A DNA stretch of 38,170 bases, taken from Bacteroidota bacterium. Lineage in GTDB: Bacteria > Bacteroidota > Bacteroidia > B-17B0 > Aurantibacillaceae. The stretch spans positions 1-38,170 of the forward strand of contig JAHEYF010000012.1 of assembly GCA_023251755.1 (NCBI GenBank), read 5' to 3'. The notes under the pieces were generated by a model that was given only the letters and a program-made list of their open reading frames with translations, did no database searches and was not told the DNA's origin. Position numbers and translations under genes: made by a program. Below are positions 26,292 through 36,500 of this stretch, piece after piece (position 1 is the first letter of the stretch; every line of letters starts with the position of its first letter).

Positions 26292-27908
26292 ATGAGTACA
26301 TATAAATTTAAACGCAATATTGATATAGGTAGTTTAGATGCAGAAAGTGATCGTTTTTTGTTGAGTGCATTTGTGGATAAACAAGATTTGCCTCTCTTGA
26401 AGGATATGACTAATCCAAAATGTATTTTGCTGGGACGGACAGGTTCCGGGAAATCAGGAATAATTAAATATTTAGAAGAGAATGAAGACCATATAAAACG
26501 AATTGAGCCTGAGAGCATGTCTTTAAGGCATTTAAGCAATTCTGATATTATTAACTATTTTAAACGGCTAGATATAAAATTAGACTTATTCTATAAGGTT
26601 TTATGGAAACACGTTTTTATAGTTGAACTTATTAAATTACATTATATCAACGAAGGAAAAACAAGATCATTCATTGATTGGATTAAAAGCCAATTCCCTG
26701 ATCGAAGTAAACAAAAATCTATCGAATATCTTGAAAAATGGGAAACTCAGTTTTGGGAAAGTACAGAATATCGAATTAAAGAACTTGAAACTTCTCTTGA
26801 AAATAGGTTTAAAGGTGAATTGGGGGGAAGCTTAACCCTAAAGGATTTAATTGAAATAAATGCCCAAGAAGAAATTGAACAAACAGATTCAAAAAAAATT
26901 AAATATGAAGTAATCAATAAAGCTCAAAAAGTTGTTAATGAATCTCAAATTGAGCAAATTAATGACATTATACAGTTGATGCAGACAAAAATATTTAGTA
27001 AAACTCAAAAAAAATATTTTATTATTATAGATGACCTAGATAAGGAATGGGTTTCAAATGAAATAGTCTATGATCTGATAAAATCTCTAATTGATACCAT
27101 TAAGGATTTTAGAGTATTACCTAATGTTAAAATAGTCATCGCCCTAAGGACTAACATTCATAGAAAAATACTAAAAGTAAATACATCAAGAGGAGTACAA
27201 AGGGAGAAGTATAATAATCTATATCTTGATGTGCTTTGGTCTAGATCGGAATTAGAAGAGTTAGTAAATAATCGATTAAGGGAATTAATGAGAGGAACAT
27301 ATACTGCAACAAGCCCTACAATTCATGAATTATTACCAGAAGAAAATAAGAAACAGCCATCGGGTTTTGATTATATTATTGAAAGAACCTTTATGAGACC
27401 AAGAGATGTTATTGATTTTCTCAATAAATGTATAAAATATGCAGATGGAAAAACAACAATTTCTCGAGAAATACTGCGCTTAGCAGAAGACGAATACTCT
27501 CATGAAAGACTAAAAGCTTTAAATGATGAATGGTTGGAAAATTATGGTGATCTATTTAGTTTGTATGGATTCTTAAAAAACCAAAATAATGGGTTTAACT
27601 TAGAGGAAATAAAAGGAATTGCAGAAGAATATTTTCTTAAAGTAATTTCAAATGGCAATTCTAAAAAGTTAAATCACGAATACTCACAACTTTTCGAAAG
27701 ATTTGGAAATGATTTTGATGGATTGAAACTATTAAAGCAAATTCTTGTAACTCTGTTTGAAATTGGCATTGTTGGTATCAAGATTATGCCAGATAAAAAA
27801 CTTGAATATATATATAATTCATACACAGTATATGAAGTAGAAGATATTAATGAAACATCAAGATTCTTCATACATCCAATGTTTCACAAAGCACTTCGGA
27901 TAAAATAA
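26292..27908 (+). CDS. P-loop ATPase of the Sll1717-like family, probable defence gene
   Basis: This 538-residue protein has Walker A in ILLGRTGSGKSG (residues 46-57) and Walker B in YFIIIDDLDKEW (about 241-252). An ALRTNIHRKI segment follows, resembling the sensor region of KAP/STAND-type ATPases. The opening, NIDIGSLDAESDRFLLSAFV, is typical of proteins annotated as P-loop ATPase, Sll1717 family. No membrane helices or nuclease domain are visible. It lies 18 bases before a DUF4145 gene on the same strand, so the two form an operon. Both are clearly more AT-rich than the nrd genes, and the frame holds three of the seven CTAG sites I found in the window, suggesting transfer. A defence role is inferred from family habits. 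Confidence 0.75.
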   Translation: MSTYKFKRNIDIGSLDAESDRFLLSAFVDKQDLPLLKDMTNPKCILLGRTGSGKSGIIKYLEENEDHIKRIEPESMSLRHLSNSDIINYFKRLDIKLDLFYKVLWKHVFIVELIKLHYINEGKTRSFIDWIKSQFPDRSKQKSIEYLEKWETQFWESTEYRIKELETSLENRFKGELGGSLTLKDLIEINAQEEIEQTDSKKIKYEVINKAQKVVNESQIEQINDIIQLMQTKIFSKTQKKYFIIIDDLDKEWVSNEIVYDLIKSLIDTIKDFRVLPNVKIVIALRTNIHRKILKVNTSRGVQREKYNNLYLDVLWSRSELEELVNNRLRELMRGTYTATSPTIHELLPEENKKQPSGFDYIIERTFMRPRDVIDFLNKCIKYADGKTTISREILRLAEDEYSHERLKALNDEWLENYGDLFSLYGFLKNQNNGFNLEEIKGIAEEYFLKVISNGNSKKLNHEYSQLFERFGNDFDGLKLLKQILVTLFEIGIVGIKIMPDKKLEYIYNSYTVYEVEDINETSRFFIHPMFHKALRIK

Positions 27909-27926
27909 TTGTTAAAAATTAAATAA

Positions 27927-28592
27927 ATGAATCACCCTTACACCCCAGCAAGACATAATATTCAAGCATTCAACTGCCCTTATTGTGGGGCGTATGCGAA
28001 GCAAAATTGGACCTTTGGCTCAAAAACAAAAGCTCGGTACGGTCAGAGAGTTTCTATAAATTTGTCACCTGAAGATTACATTCCTAATTGCAAAATAGCG
28101 GAATGCTCAAATTGCTCACAACATACATTTTGGTTAGAGGATAAACTGATATTTCCATATGATAGTACTGCCCCATTGCCCAATATTGATATGCCTAATG
28201 ATGTTAAGGTAGATTATGAGGAAGCAAGAAGTATTGCATCTATTTCACCAAGAGGTGCAGCCGCTCTTTTAAGGCTTGCAATTCAAAAGCTATGTAAACA
28301 CTTAGGAGAATCTGGTAACAATATTAATTCTGACATAGGTAGTCTGGTGAAAAAGGGGTTGCCTGTAAAACTACAGCAAGCATTAGATAGTGTACGTGTT
28401 GTTGGAAATAATGCAGTACACCCAGGACAAATTGATCTAAAAGACGATGTCGAGATTGCAAATAAGCTTTTTGTTTTTATAAATATTATTTGTGATAATC
28501 AAATTAGTCAACCCAAACAAATTGATACTTTTTATCAAGAAGTAATACCGGAAAATTTAAAACAAGCAATTGAGAATAGGGACCAAAAATAA
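27927..28592 (+). CDS. DUF4145-type protein with N-terminal zinc ribbon
   Basis: This 221-residue protein begins with a four-Cys ribbon (C17PYC20 and C60SNC63). Residues 85-200 match the DUF4145 pattern: SISPRGAAALLRLAIQKLC, then LDSVRVVGNNAVHPGQIDL. The R...GN.AVH block resembles the conserved face of HEPN-like four-helix folds, with Arg and His separated by seven residues rather than the canonical four to six. DUF4145 proteins are often neighbours of restriction or other defence genes. It follows the ATPase gene by 18 bases and most likely acts with it. Whether it is a nuclease or only a binding partner cannot be told. Confidence 0.78.
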   Translation: MNHPYTPARHNIQAFNCPYCGAYAKQNWTFGSKTKARYGQRVSINLSPEDYIPNCKIAECSNCSQHTFWLEDKLIFPYDSTAPLPNIDMPNDVKVDYEEARSIASISPRGAAALLRLAIQKLCKHLGESGNNINSDIGSLVKKGLPVKLQQALDSVRVVGNNAVHPGQIDLKDDVEIANKLFVFINIICDNQISQPKQIDTFYQEVIPENLKQAIENRDQK

Positions 28593-28737
28593 TTCCCCGT
28601 GTTGAGCGCAGCGAGATGCAACGTTCAACGAAAGAAAGTATAATTTAACGCAAACGGATTCTTTATGTTTTTATACAATCTCTCTCCGCTTACCTAATAT
28701 AAAGTAATGTATCGTTAGAGGAAGTAGGTCAGACAAT

Positions 28738-29088
28738 TTAATTGTCACGAGAACTGCAAGCACATGGATTTTCTCCACAAGCACATTCTTCAGAAGACCT
28801 TTCAAATTCATTATAAAGCTCACCACCATATGCGGACTTTCTTTTGGGCTCTTCTTCATAATCATCATCATCGTCAAATTCGCTTGCAAGATGTAATGAA
28901 GATTTGAGCATTTGGTCACGATAGCAATTACATGGGGGAATAAAGGGTTTACTATTACATTCGCTGCATTCGGATAGATTACATTCTCTTTTCCATCGTT
29001 GATTTACTTCCCAAATCGTTTTCAGATTACAATAGCAACGCTGGTCATCACGCTCGCAAATATTACATACCTTTTTTTCGAGTGACAT
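28738..29088 (-). CDS. Cys-rich, acidic small protein of unknown function
   Basis: This 116-residue protein is unusually rich in cysteine: C-x2-C and C-x-C groups in VCNICERDDQRCYC, CNLSECSEC and PPCNCY, plus ECACGENPCACS near the end. An acidic run, EFDDDDDYEEE, separates the two clusters. This suggests two zinc-binding knuckles joined by a flexible linker. I do not recognise the family. It is on the minus strand, converging with the ATPase/DUF4145 operon, and upstream (in its own direction) lies the RadC-like gene. Expression is uncertain, but the regular Cys spacing makes a chance frame unlikely. Confidence 0.55.
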   Translation of the reverse strand: MSLEKKVCNICERDDQRCYCNLKTIWEVNQRWKRECNLSECSECNSKPFIPPCNCYRDQMLKSSLHLASEFDDDDDYEEEPKRKSAYGGELYNEFERSSEECACGENPCACSSRDN

Positions 29089-29161
29089 TAAATTAGGTAT
29101 AAACGTTAATAGTTATGTTAGATACTGCCTCGAATCATTCGTTAAGAAATGCCTTAATATA

Positions 29162-29584
29162 TTATAACATCAATCCCTCATCCACAAAACTAAAAAAGCC
29201 TGTTTCGGAAATAATCAGGTGATCAATCAATTCAATTTTAAGGAGTTTGGCAGCAGTTTTCAGGAACTGCGTTACCGTCAAATCTGCTTTACTGGGTTTA
29301 AGGCTTCCGGCCGGGTGGTTGTGCACCAATAAAATTCTTTTGCAGCGTTTTTGTACTGCAATGCTGTATAATTCTACGGGTTCTACATTTACCGCGTTCA
29401 GCCGGCCCAGGGCTACCAGTTCAATGTATTCAATATCGTGGGCTGTGCTTAGCCCAATCGTCCAAAAATATTCCTGCTTGCGGCGGAATTTACTTTGCCG
29501 TTTCAAAACAGCGCACATAATGTTAAACACATCCTGCGAATTCGCTATTTTAACTTTTTGTTCTTTCGATATACGAACATTCAT
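29162..29584 (-). CDS. Stand-alone RadC/JAB-domain protein
   Basis: At 140 residues this holds only the JAB (MPN+) part of RadC, without the helix-hairpin-helix domain of the full 220-230-residue protein. The metal motif is complete: LLVHNHPAGSLKPSKADLTVT gives H-x-H-P with Ser and Asp downstream, and LIDHLIISETGFFSFVDEG closes the domain. The family is predicted to be a metallo-hydrolase; no DNA-repair role has been proved. Short versions are frequent on genomic islands in Bacteroidota, which fits the setting beside repeat elements and accessory genes. Confidence 0.85.
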   Translation of the reverse strand: MNVRISKEQKVKIANSQDVFNIMCAVLKRQSKFRRKQEYFWTIGLSTAHDIEYIELVALGRLNAVNVEPVELYSIAVQKRCKRILLVHNHPAGSLKPSKADLTVTQFLKTAAKLLKIELIDHLIISETGFFSFVDEGLML

Positions 29585-29645
29585 ACAATAAGAATATAGC
29601 TACAAAGTAAGGGTTTTTTCAATAAAATCCTTCATCTTCTTCCCC

Positions 29646-29808
29646 CCGTTAAGCGTAGCGTCTCGCTACGCTTGCTATAACCGGGCCTCCGGCCCACACA
29701 CATAACATCGTTTCGCAAAAAATATCAGTAACAAAACCAGGAAGAGCAGTAGGGCTTTTGGCCGGAGGCCTGAATTTTTCAAGCGTAGCGGGACGCTACG
29801 CTTAACGG
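29646..29808. mobile_element. MITE/REP-like palindromic element, copy A (full)
   Basis: This 163-base element has the form CCGTTAAGCGTAGCG...CGCTACGCTTAACGG. Each end is itself a hairpin: AAGCGTAGCG-TCT-CGCTACGCTT at 29651-29673 and AAGCGTAGCG-GGA-CGCTACGCTT at 29781-29803. An inner pair, GGGCCTCCGGCC and GGCCGGAGGCC, lies inside. There is no ORF in it, so it would need a transposase in trans. A 44-base flank, starting GGAATACAACTTAAGTATAA (29810-29853), recurs after copy E. Confidence 0.8.
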
Positions 29809-29861
29809 AGGAATACAACTTAAGTATAAGTCGTCCATACAATCATTAACTGTTCCACCCC

Positions 29862-29970
29862 CTGTTAAGCGTAGCGTCCCGCTACGCTTGTTATAACCGG
29901 GCCTCCGGCCCACAAACATAACATCATTTCACAAAAAAATTGCTTTACAAAACCAGGAATAGTAACAGGG
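29862..29970. mobile_element. MITE/REP-like element, copy B (left part only)
   Basis: The left hairpin AAGCGTAGCG-TCC-CGCTACGCTT (29867-29889), the GGGCCTCCGGCCCA block and the middle ACAAAACCAGGAATAG are present. The right inner block and right hairpin are missing. The remaining sequence is less like the other copies, so this is an older, decayed copy. Confidence 0.7.
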
Positions 29971-29983
29971 TGCCAGGTGCCCC

Positions 29984-30025
29984 CCGTTAAGCGTAGCGTC
30001 CCGCTACGCTTGTTATAACCGGGCC
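29984..30025. mobile_element. MITE/REP-like element, copy C (left hairpin only)
   Basis: CCGTTAAGCG through ACCGGGCC is kept, with the hairpin at 29989-30011. The element stops at 30025, three bases before the stop codon of the neighbouring beta-barrel fragment (minus strand). Confidence 0.7.
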
Positions 30026-30027
30026 GC

Positions 30028-30567
30028 CTAATTGGCAGCACTACCAGACTGCTGCTTTTTGTGGTTCAAACCAACCTGTACCCCCAATCCCCACCAGGGG
30101 AGGCGGTAAGTAAAATTAAAATTCCGGAAGAGGTAAATTTCTACAGGCGTTTTCTTATTAAAAAGGGTATATCCTATTCTGGGTTGCAGAGAAAAAGATA
30201 TGTCAACCATAGTGGTATCTACTTTTTGATTATCGTACTGTGTAATACGATCAGTACTTTGACCGGTATAAGGATCCGATGTACTCAATCTATGATATCC
30301 GTTTAAAATGGTACGATGCGCGGCAACAAAATTTATTAGTAGTGCGGGCATAAAAAAGAAACGTTGTCCCAGTTTAAATTTTGCCCCATTGTGAATATTG
30401 AAAAACATAATGTCGCTGGTATAATGATATTCCTCGGACTCAGTTCTATGGGCAATATGACTGTAGCTCTCATATATGTATTTACCTCTCGACAAAAGGC
30501 CCGAACACCCGAATACGTATTTGACATGTTCTCTTTTTCCTAACAACACCATCAGTTCAAGACTGGC
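30028..30567 (-). pseudogene. Outer-membrane beta-barrel gene fragment, 5' end lost at repeat copy D
   Basis: The frame reads as the C-terminal part of a beta-barrel: alternating strands such as ISFSLQPRIGYTLF, KTPVEIYLFRNFNFTYRLPW and GLGVQVGLNHK. An ATG at 30552 would give 174 residues but with no signal peptide, and the frame stays open upstream (ASLEL before the Met) up to 30567. Just there the repeat copy D begins, and the frame runs into its hairpin and stops. The simplest reading is that the first part of the gene was removed or displaced when the element arrived. The 3' end looks natural. The gene is probably dead; expression as a short protein cannot be ruled out. Confidence 0.65.
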
Positions 30568-30568
30568 C

Positions 30569-30729
30569 CCGTTAAGCGTAGCGTCTCGCTACGCTTGCTA
30601 TAACCGGGCCTCCGGCCCACAAACCTAACGTCGTTTCGAAAAAATACAATTACAAAACCAGGAAGAGCAATAGGGCTTTTGGCCGGAGGCCTGAATTTTT
30701 CAAGCGTAGCGGGACGCTACGCTTAACAG
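30569..30729. mobile_element. MITE/REP-like element, copy D (full)
   Basis: Hairpins lie at 30574-30596 and 30702-30724, with the same order of inner blocks as copy A. It is almost identical to copy E, including the middle ACCTAACGTCGTTTCGA and ACAATTACAAAACCAGGAAG. The right edge reads CTTAACAGG, so the outer two bases no longer pair. Copies D and E enclose the two genes at 30753-33225. Confidence 0.8.
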
Positions 30730-30752
30730 GGGGCTAAGACAGGGATCGACAA

Positions 30753-32699
<1,947 letters not shown>

Positions 32700-32712
32700 G
32701 TTCTATGAGAAT

Positions 32713-33225
32713 TTAGTTTGTTAATAATAGTTTGTGGCTTTTTATTTCCAGGTTGTTTTGTAAAAAACGAAGCAGGTATAAACCCGTACTTAATTCCTGG
32801 ATTTTAACCTGGGTCATCTGATCTTTAATATTACCCATCATCGCAAGTTTTCCAGACGCATCGATGAGTTCATAACTCATTCCATTAATATCCTCGTTTC
32901 CTGCATCGATGATAAAGAAACTTGTTACAGGATTCGGAAACACTGAAAAATTTAAAGCTGCCTCGCTGACAACGATTCGCTCGTCTTCGTATGATTGTTG
33001 AATACCTTGTGAAGCAGAGTACCAGCCTGAACTGCTGTATCTGCAATTCAGGTTATCGCCTCCTTCACTAACTAAATAATCAACAAGACCGATCGAAAAA
33101 CTTGCACTTCCACCGTCTCCCTGAGCCTCTCCTCCTGCTGTATTTGTGCTTTCCTGTGCGGATGTTTTTAAGGCGGCACAAATTAAACAAGGAAGAATGA
33201 GTGAAGATAAAAACTTATTAATCAT
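32713..33225 (-). CDS. Small secreted protein with T9SS C-terminal sorting domain
   Basis: From the ATG at 33225 this is 170 residues with a signal peptide (MINKFLSSLILPCLICAALK, ending at SAQ). The longer frame puts 23 extra residues in front of it. After a short body (GEAQGDGGSASFSIGLVDYL) nearly half the protein is a T9SS sorting domain: FSVFPNPVTSFFIID, YELIDASGKLAM and STGLYLLRFL. Such short cargo proteins often mark an outer-surface component that is attached with a partner. The partner is probably the collagen/YadA-like protein encoded 13 bases downstream. Confidence 0.78.
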   Translation of the reverse strand: MINKFLSSLILPCLICAALKTSAQESTNTAGGEAQGDGGSASFSIGLVDYLVSEGGDNLNCRYSSSGWYSASQGIQQSYEDERIVVSEAALNFSVFPNPVTSFFIIDAGNEDINGMSYELIDASGKLAMMGNIKDQMTQVKIQELSTGLYLLRFLQNNLEIKSHKLLLTN

Positions 33226-33226
33226 G

Positions 33227-33256
33227 CGTGTTTTGGTTTTTACGACACAAAACACG
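33227..33256. promoter_or_regulatory. Inverted repeat upstream of the small T9SS gene
   Basis: CGTGTTTTG (33227-33235) and CAAAACACG (33248-33256) form a 9-bp inverted repeat with a 12-base spacer, starting 2 bases upstream of the ATG. It could be an operator or an mRNA hairpin that hides the start. Only the repeat is observed. Confidence 0.35.
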
Positions 33257-33417
33257 ACATAAAAAGGCATACTGGCAATAGTTAAATTCAACAATTTCGC
33301 TTTTTTTTTAACAAAAATGGGGGAGGGGTATGAAATTAGAAGTAATCCTCGGTGTTAGGAATGAGTACCTGTTTTATAACTCATAGTAAATAATTGAAAT
33401 TACTCACATCAAGCCCC

Positions 33418-33578
33418 CCGTTAAGCGTAGCGTCTCACTACGCTTGCTATAACCGGGCCTCCGGCCCACAAACCTAACGTCGTTTCGAGAAAATACAATT
33501 ACAAAACCAGGAAGAGCAATAGGGCTTTTGGCCGGAGGCCTGAATTTTTCAAGCGTAGCGGGACGCTACGCTTAACGG
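33418..33578. mobile_element. MITE/REP-like element, copy E (full)
   Basis: Hairpins lie at 33423-33445 (one G-to-A change in the right arm) and 33551-33573. It is nearly identical to copy D. It is followed, after a 32-base extra segment, by the 44-base flank GGAATACAACTTAAGTATAA... (33611-33654) also found after copy A. The repeated unit may therefore be longer than the palindromic part. Confidence 0.8.
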
Positions 33579-33734
33579 AGTGTTCAATTTGACGATATAA
33601 TACGCTTAATGGAATACAACTTAAGTATAAGTCGTCCATACAATCATTAACTGTTTTACCTCCAGCAGGCCGGCCTTAAGTACATGGTGCTGGTTGTGCT
33701 CAGGTGAAATCAAAAATTAATTGTAAATTAGAGT

Positions 33735-35987
33735 ATGAAAAAACTTCCCTGGCTTAGCTTTACCTTTCTTTCTTTTTTCCTCTTTTATTTCTGTACATCT
33801 TCATTCGCTCAAACTAAAAAAATTGACTCCCTTCTCCTTCTTTTAAAAAAAGACAAGCCAGATACCAATAAAGTAAATCATTTTAATAATTTATCCAGGG
33901 AATATATAAACGCTGGGAATTATGACAGCTCATTGATTGTAAGTAAACAAGCCCTTGATTTAGGAGAAAAACTCGGTTTCAAAAAAGGCATTGCTGTATC
34001 ATATAATAGCATTGGAGTTATTTATAGGAATCTTGGAGATTATATAGAAGCATTAAAAAATTATAATCAATCCTTAAAAATACGAAAAGAAATAAATGAT
34101 AAAAAGGGAATAGCAGATGCTTATACTAATATTGGGATTGTTAATGGATCACAAGGCAATTATCCTGAAGCAATAAATTTTTTTTCGACGGCATTAAAAA
34201 TTCAAAAAGAAATAGGAGATAAAAAAGGAATAGCTTCATCTTACAGTAGTATTGGTAACGTTTTTTATTATCAAGGTAATCATCCGGAAGCACTTAAAAA
34301 TTATTTTGCGGCATTAAAAATTAATGAGGCAATAGGAAATAAAAATGGAGCTGGAACGAATTTTAATAATATCGGTAGTATTTATGGATCTCAGGGCAAT
34401 TACACTTTAGCATTAAAATATTTTTTTTCGGATCTAAAAATAGAGGAAGCAATTGGTAATAAAGATGGAATTGCAAGCTCTCTAGTAAATTTAGGAGGTA
34501 TCTATTTTGATCAACACAATTATCCGGAAGCCTTAAAAAAATTCTTTACCTCATTAAAATTCTTTGAATTAATTGGGAATAAACATGGAATTGCACATTG
34601 TCACCACAATATAGCTGCTGTTTACACGAATCAAGGTAAACATTCAGAAGCCTTAAAAAATTATTTTATTTCTCTCAAAATAAGGGAAGAAATAGGAGAT
34701 AAAGAAGGGGCAGCGCTAACATACAGTAATATTGGAAATATTTATACTCAACAAAAACAATACAATCAGGCCTTGAAATACCTGTTATTGGCAAAAAAAT
34801 TCTCTATAGCAATGGGAATCAAAAGTATATCGAGAGATACCTATAGATACTTATCCAAATTAGATAGTGCAGAAGGAAACTACAAAAGCGCTTATGAAAA
34901 CCATAAACTTTATATACGCTATCGGGATAGCATTGACAATGAAGAAAGCAGAAAAAAAACTATACAAAACCAGATGACCTATGACTTTGAGAAAAAAGAA
35001 GCGGCCACCAAAGCAGCACAGGATATAAAAGATGCCCTGACACTGGAAGAGAGCAGGAAACAAAAATTAATTACTGGCTTTGTAATAGGAGGTTTATTCC
35101 TGGTAATGGTTTTCACTGCTTTTATTTTTCGATCACTTCGTGTAACACGCCAGCAAAAACACCTGATTGAACTGCAAAAAAACGAAGTGTCCCAACAAAA
35201 GGAATTGGTCGAAAAACAAAAACTTATTGTTGAAGAACACCAGAAAGAAATTATAGATAGCATAAGGTACGCTCAACGTATACAAAAAGCCATACTTCCA
35301 CGCAGAAGCGAAATACACACGGTGCTACCTGAAAGTTTTATTCTTTACCAACCTAAAGATATAGTTGCCGGAGATTTTTACTGGGCAGAAAAAACAAGGG
35401 ATTATTATTTTATCGCAGCAGCCGATTGCACAGGGCACGGTGTTCCTGGAGCACTGGTAAGTATGGTTTGCAGTAATGCATTAAACCGAACGGTGAATGA
35501 ATTTGGTATAAGCGAAACCGGAAAAATTTTAGACAAGGCACGTGAGCTTGTATTGGATGCTTTTAAAAAATCGGGCGAAGAAATAAAAGATGGGATGGAT
35601 ATTTCACTTTTACGCATCAGCAAGGCAGGTAGTGAAATTCAATGGAGTGGAGCCAATAACCCCCTTTGGTATTTTTTAAATGATGAACTGGTGGAAGTAA
35701 AAGCAGATAAACAGGCCATAGGAAAAAATGAAGCCCCACAGCCTTTCACTACTCACCACTTAGAATTATCCAAAGGGACGAACTTATATCTGTTCACAGA
35801 TGGTTATGCAGACCAATTTAATGCAAGTGGTAAAAAAATGACAAAGAAAAAATTCAAAGACCTGGTTATTTCAGTTCAAGGCAAATCAATGCCGGAACAA
35901 AAACAGGTACTTACTTATTTTTTTGAAAACTGGAAAGGCCCCATCGAACAAATAGATGACGTGTGTGTGATAGGAATAAGAATGTGA
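33735..35987 (+). CDS. TPR-repeat membrane protein with SpoIIE-type PP2C phosphatase
   Basis: This 750-residue protein has a signal peptide (MKKLPWLSFTFLSFFLFYFC). About eight 40-residue tetratricopeptide repeats follow (IGNVFYYQGNHPEALKNYFA and relatives) at residues 45-380. One membrane helix lies near 447-467 (ITGFVIGGLFLVMVFTAFIF), then a coiled coil with many Gln/Lys/Glu. The C-terminal SpoIIE-like serine phosphatase spans about 510-750, with metal-binding DIVAGDFYWAE, ADCTGHGVPGALVSM, DGMDISLLRI and LFTDGYADQF. The TPR part would sense periplasmic partners and the phosphatase would act in the cytoplasm, perhaps on an anti-sigma-factor antagonist. No partner gene is adjacent. Confidence 0.88.
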   Translation: MKKLPWLSFTFLSFFLFYFCTSSFAQTKKIDSLLLLLKKDKPDTNKVNHFNNLSREYINAGNYDSSLIVSKQALDLGEKLGFKKGIAVSYNSIGVIYRNLGDYIEALKNYNQSLKIRKEINDKKGIADAYTNIGIVNGSQGNYPEAINFFSTALKIQKEIGDKKGIASSYSSIGNVFYYQGNHPEALKNYFAALKINEAIGNKNGAGTNFNNIGSIYGSQGNYTLALKYFFSDLKIEEAIGNKDGIASSLVNLGGIYFDQHNYPEALKKFFTSLKFFELIGNKHGIAHCHHNIAAVYTNQGKHSEALKNYFISLKIREEIGDKEGAALTYSNIGNIYTQQKQYNQALKYLLLAKKFSIAMGIKSISRDTYRYLSKLDSAEGNYKSAYENHKLYIRYRDSIDNEESRKKTIQNQMTYDFEKKEAATKAAQDIKDALTLEESRKQKLITGFVIGGLFLVMVFTAFIFRSLRVTRQQKHLIELQKNEVSQQKELVEKQKLIVEEHQKEIIDSIRYAQRIQKAILPRRSEIHTVLPESFILYQPKDIVAGDFYWAEKTRDYYFIAAADCTGHGVPGALVSMVCSNALNRTVNEFGISETGKILDKARELVLDAFKKSGEEIKDGMDISLLRISKAGSEIQWSGANNPLWYFLNDELVEVKADKQAIGKNEAPQPFTTHHLELSKGTNLYLFTDGYADQFNASGKKMTKKKFKDLVISVQGKSMPEQKQVLTYFFENWKGPIEQIDDVCVIGIRM

Positions 35988-36005
35988 AATAAAAAACATT
36001 TCATT

Positions 36006-36156
36006 ATAAGAACATAATGTAAAGTAACAGTTTTTTAATAAAACCATTCATAATCTTCTCATGGAATACGATTTTAATTGTACCACGCATGTAAGCCAAT
36101 ATTTCAGTATAGGAACATTATACAATAAGAACATAATGTAAAGTAACAGTTTTTTA
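36006..36156. repeat. Pair of 32-base direct repeats
   Basis: ATAAGAACATAATGTAAAGT and the following AACAGTTTTTTA are identical at 36006-36037 and 36125-36156. Downstream of each there is weaker similarity (AATCTTCTC, GATTTTA, TTGTACC.CG), so the whole is a decayed 119-base tandem duplication. No gene is seen in the 500 bases between the phosphatase and the nucleotidyltransferase genes. Confidence 0.8.
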
Positions 36157-36239
36157 TAAATCACTCATCATCTTTTTCATATTTCAACAAAAATCTTCTC
36201 GTTGAAGATGATTTTATTGTACCGCGTGTGCAAGCTCCA

Positions 36240-36356
36240 ACCCGGCGCGATGCGGCTCAGCTGTGAATTGATTTTGCGTACGAAAAACGGCAAAGGAGCT
36301 TGCTTACTTTGCCAGTTTTTCAAGCAAAATCAAGAGAGCGTAAGCAATCGCCGGGT
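36240..36356. ncRNA. Strongly structured non-coding element
   Basis: ACCCGGCG (36240-36247) pairs with CGCCGGGT (36349-36356) at the base. Further in, TTGATTTTGC (36268-36277) pairs with GCAAAATCAA (36324-36333). Then GAAAAACGGCAAAG (36282-36295) pairs with CTTTGCCAGTTTTTC (36307-36321) with one bulged A and an 11-base loop. The three stems are nested, giving a single rod-like fold. An ORF drawn through it has no protein character. It may be a structured RNA or a folded mobile-element end. Confidence 0.5.
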
Positions 36357-36500
36357 CTTGATTTTTTGTTTCTTTTTCATCAAGGAAAAAGAAAGAACAA
36401 GTTATAGGCAAAGCAATAAAATATAAAGTACCGTTTGCGGTAACGGGTATTCAGCCTTACACTAATTTAAATATATACAGAAAAATCTTACCTTTACATT

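Noticed and set aside
29646..30025. Integron-like attC sites, because GTTAAGC and GCTTAAC match the GTTRRRY and RYYYAAC core consensus
   Set aside because: The cores are in the wrong order for an attC site (GTTRRRY first), the ends are self-complementary hairpins, and there is no integrase or cassette array.
36202..36426. A 74-codon ORF on the plus strand
   Set aside because: It runs through the nested hairpin element; its codons are dictated by the inverted repeats and it has no domain-like content.
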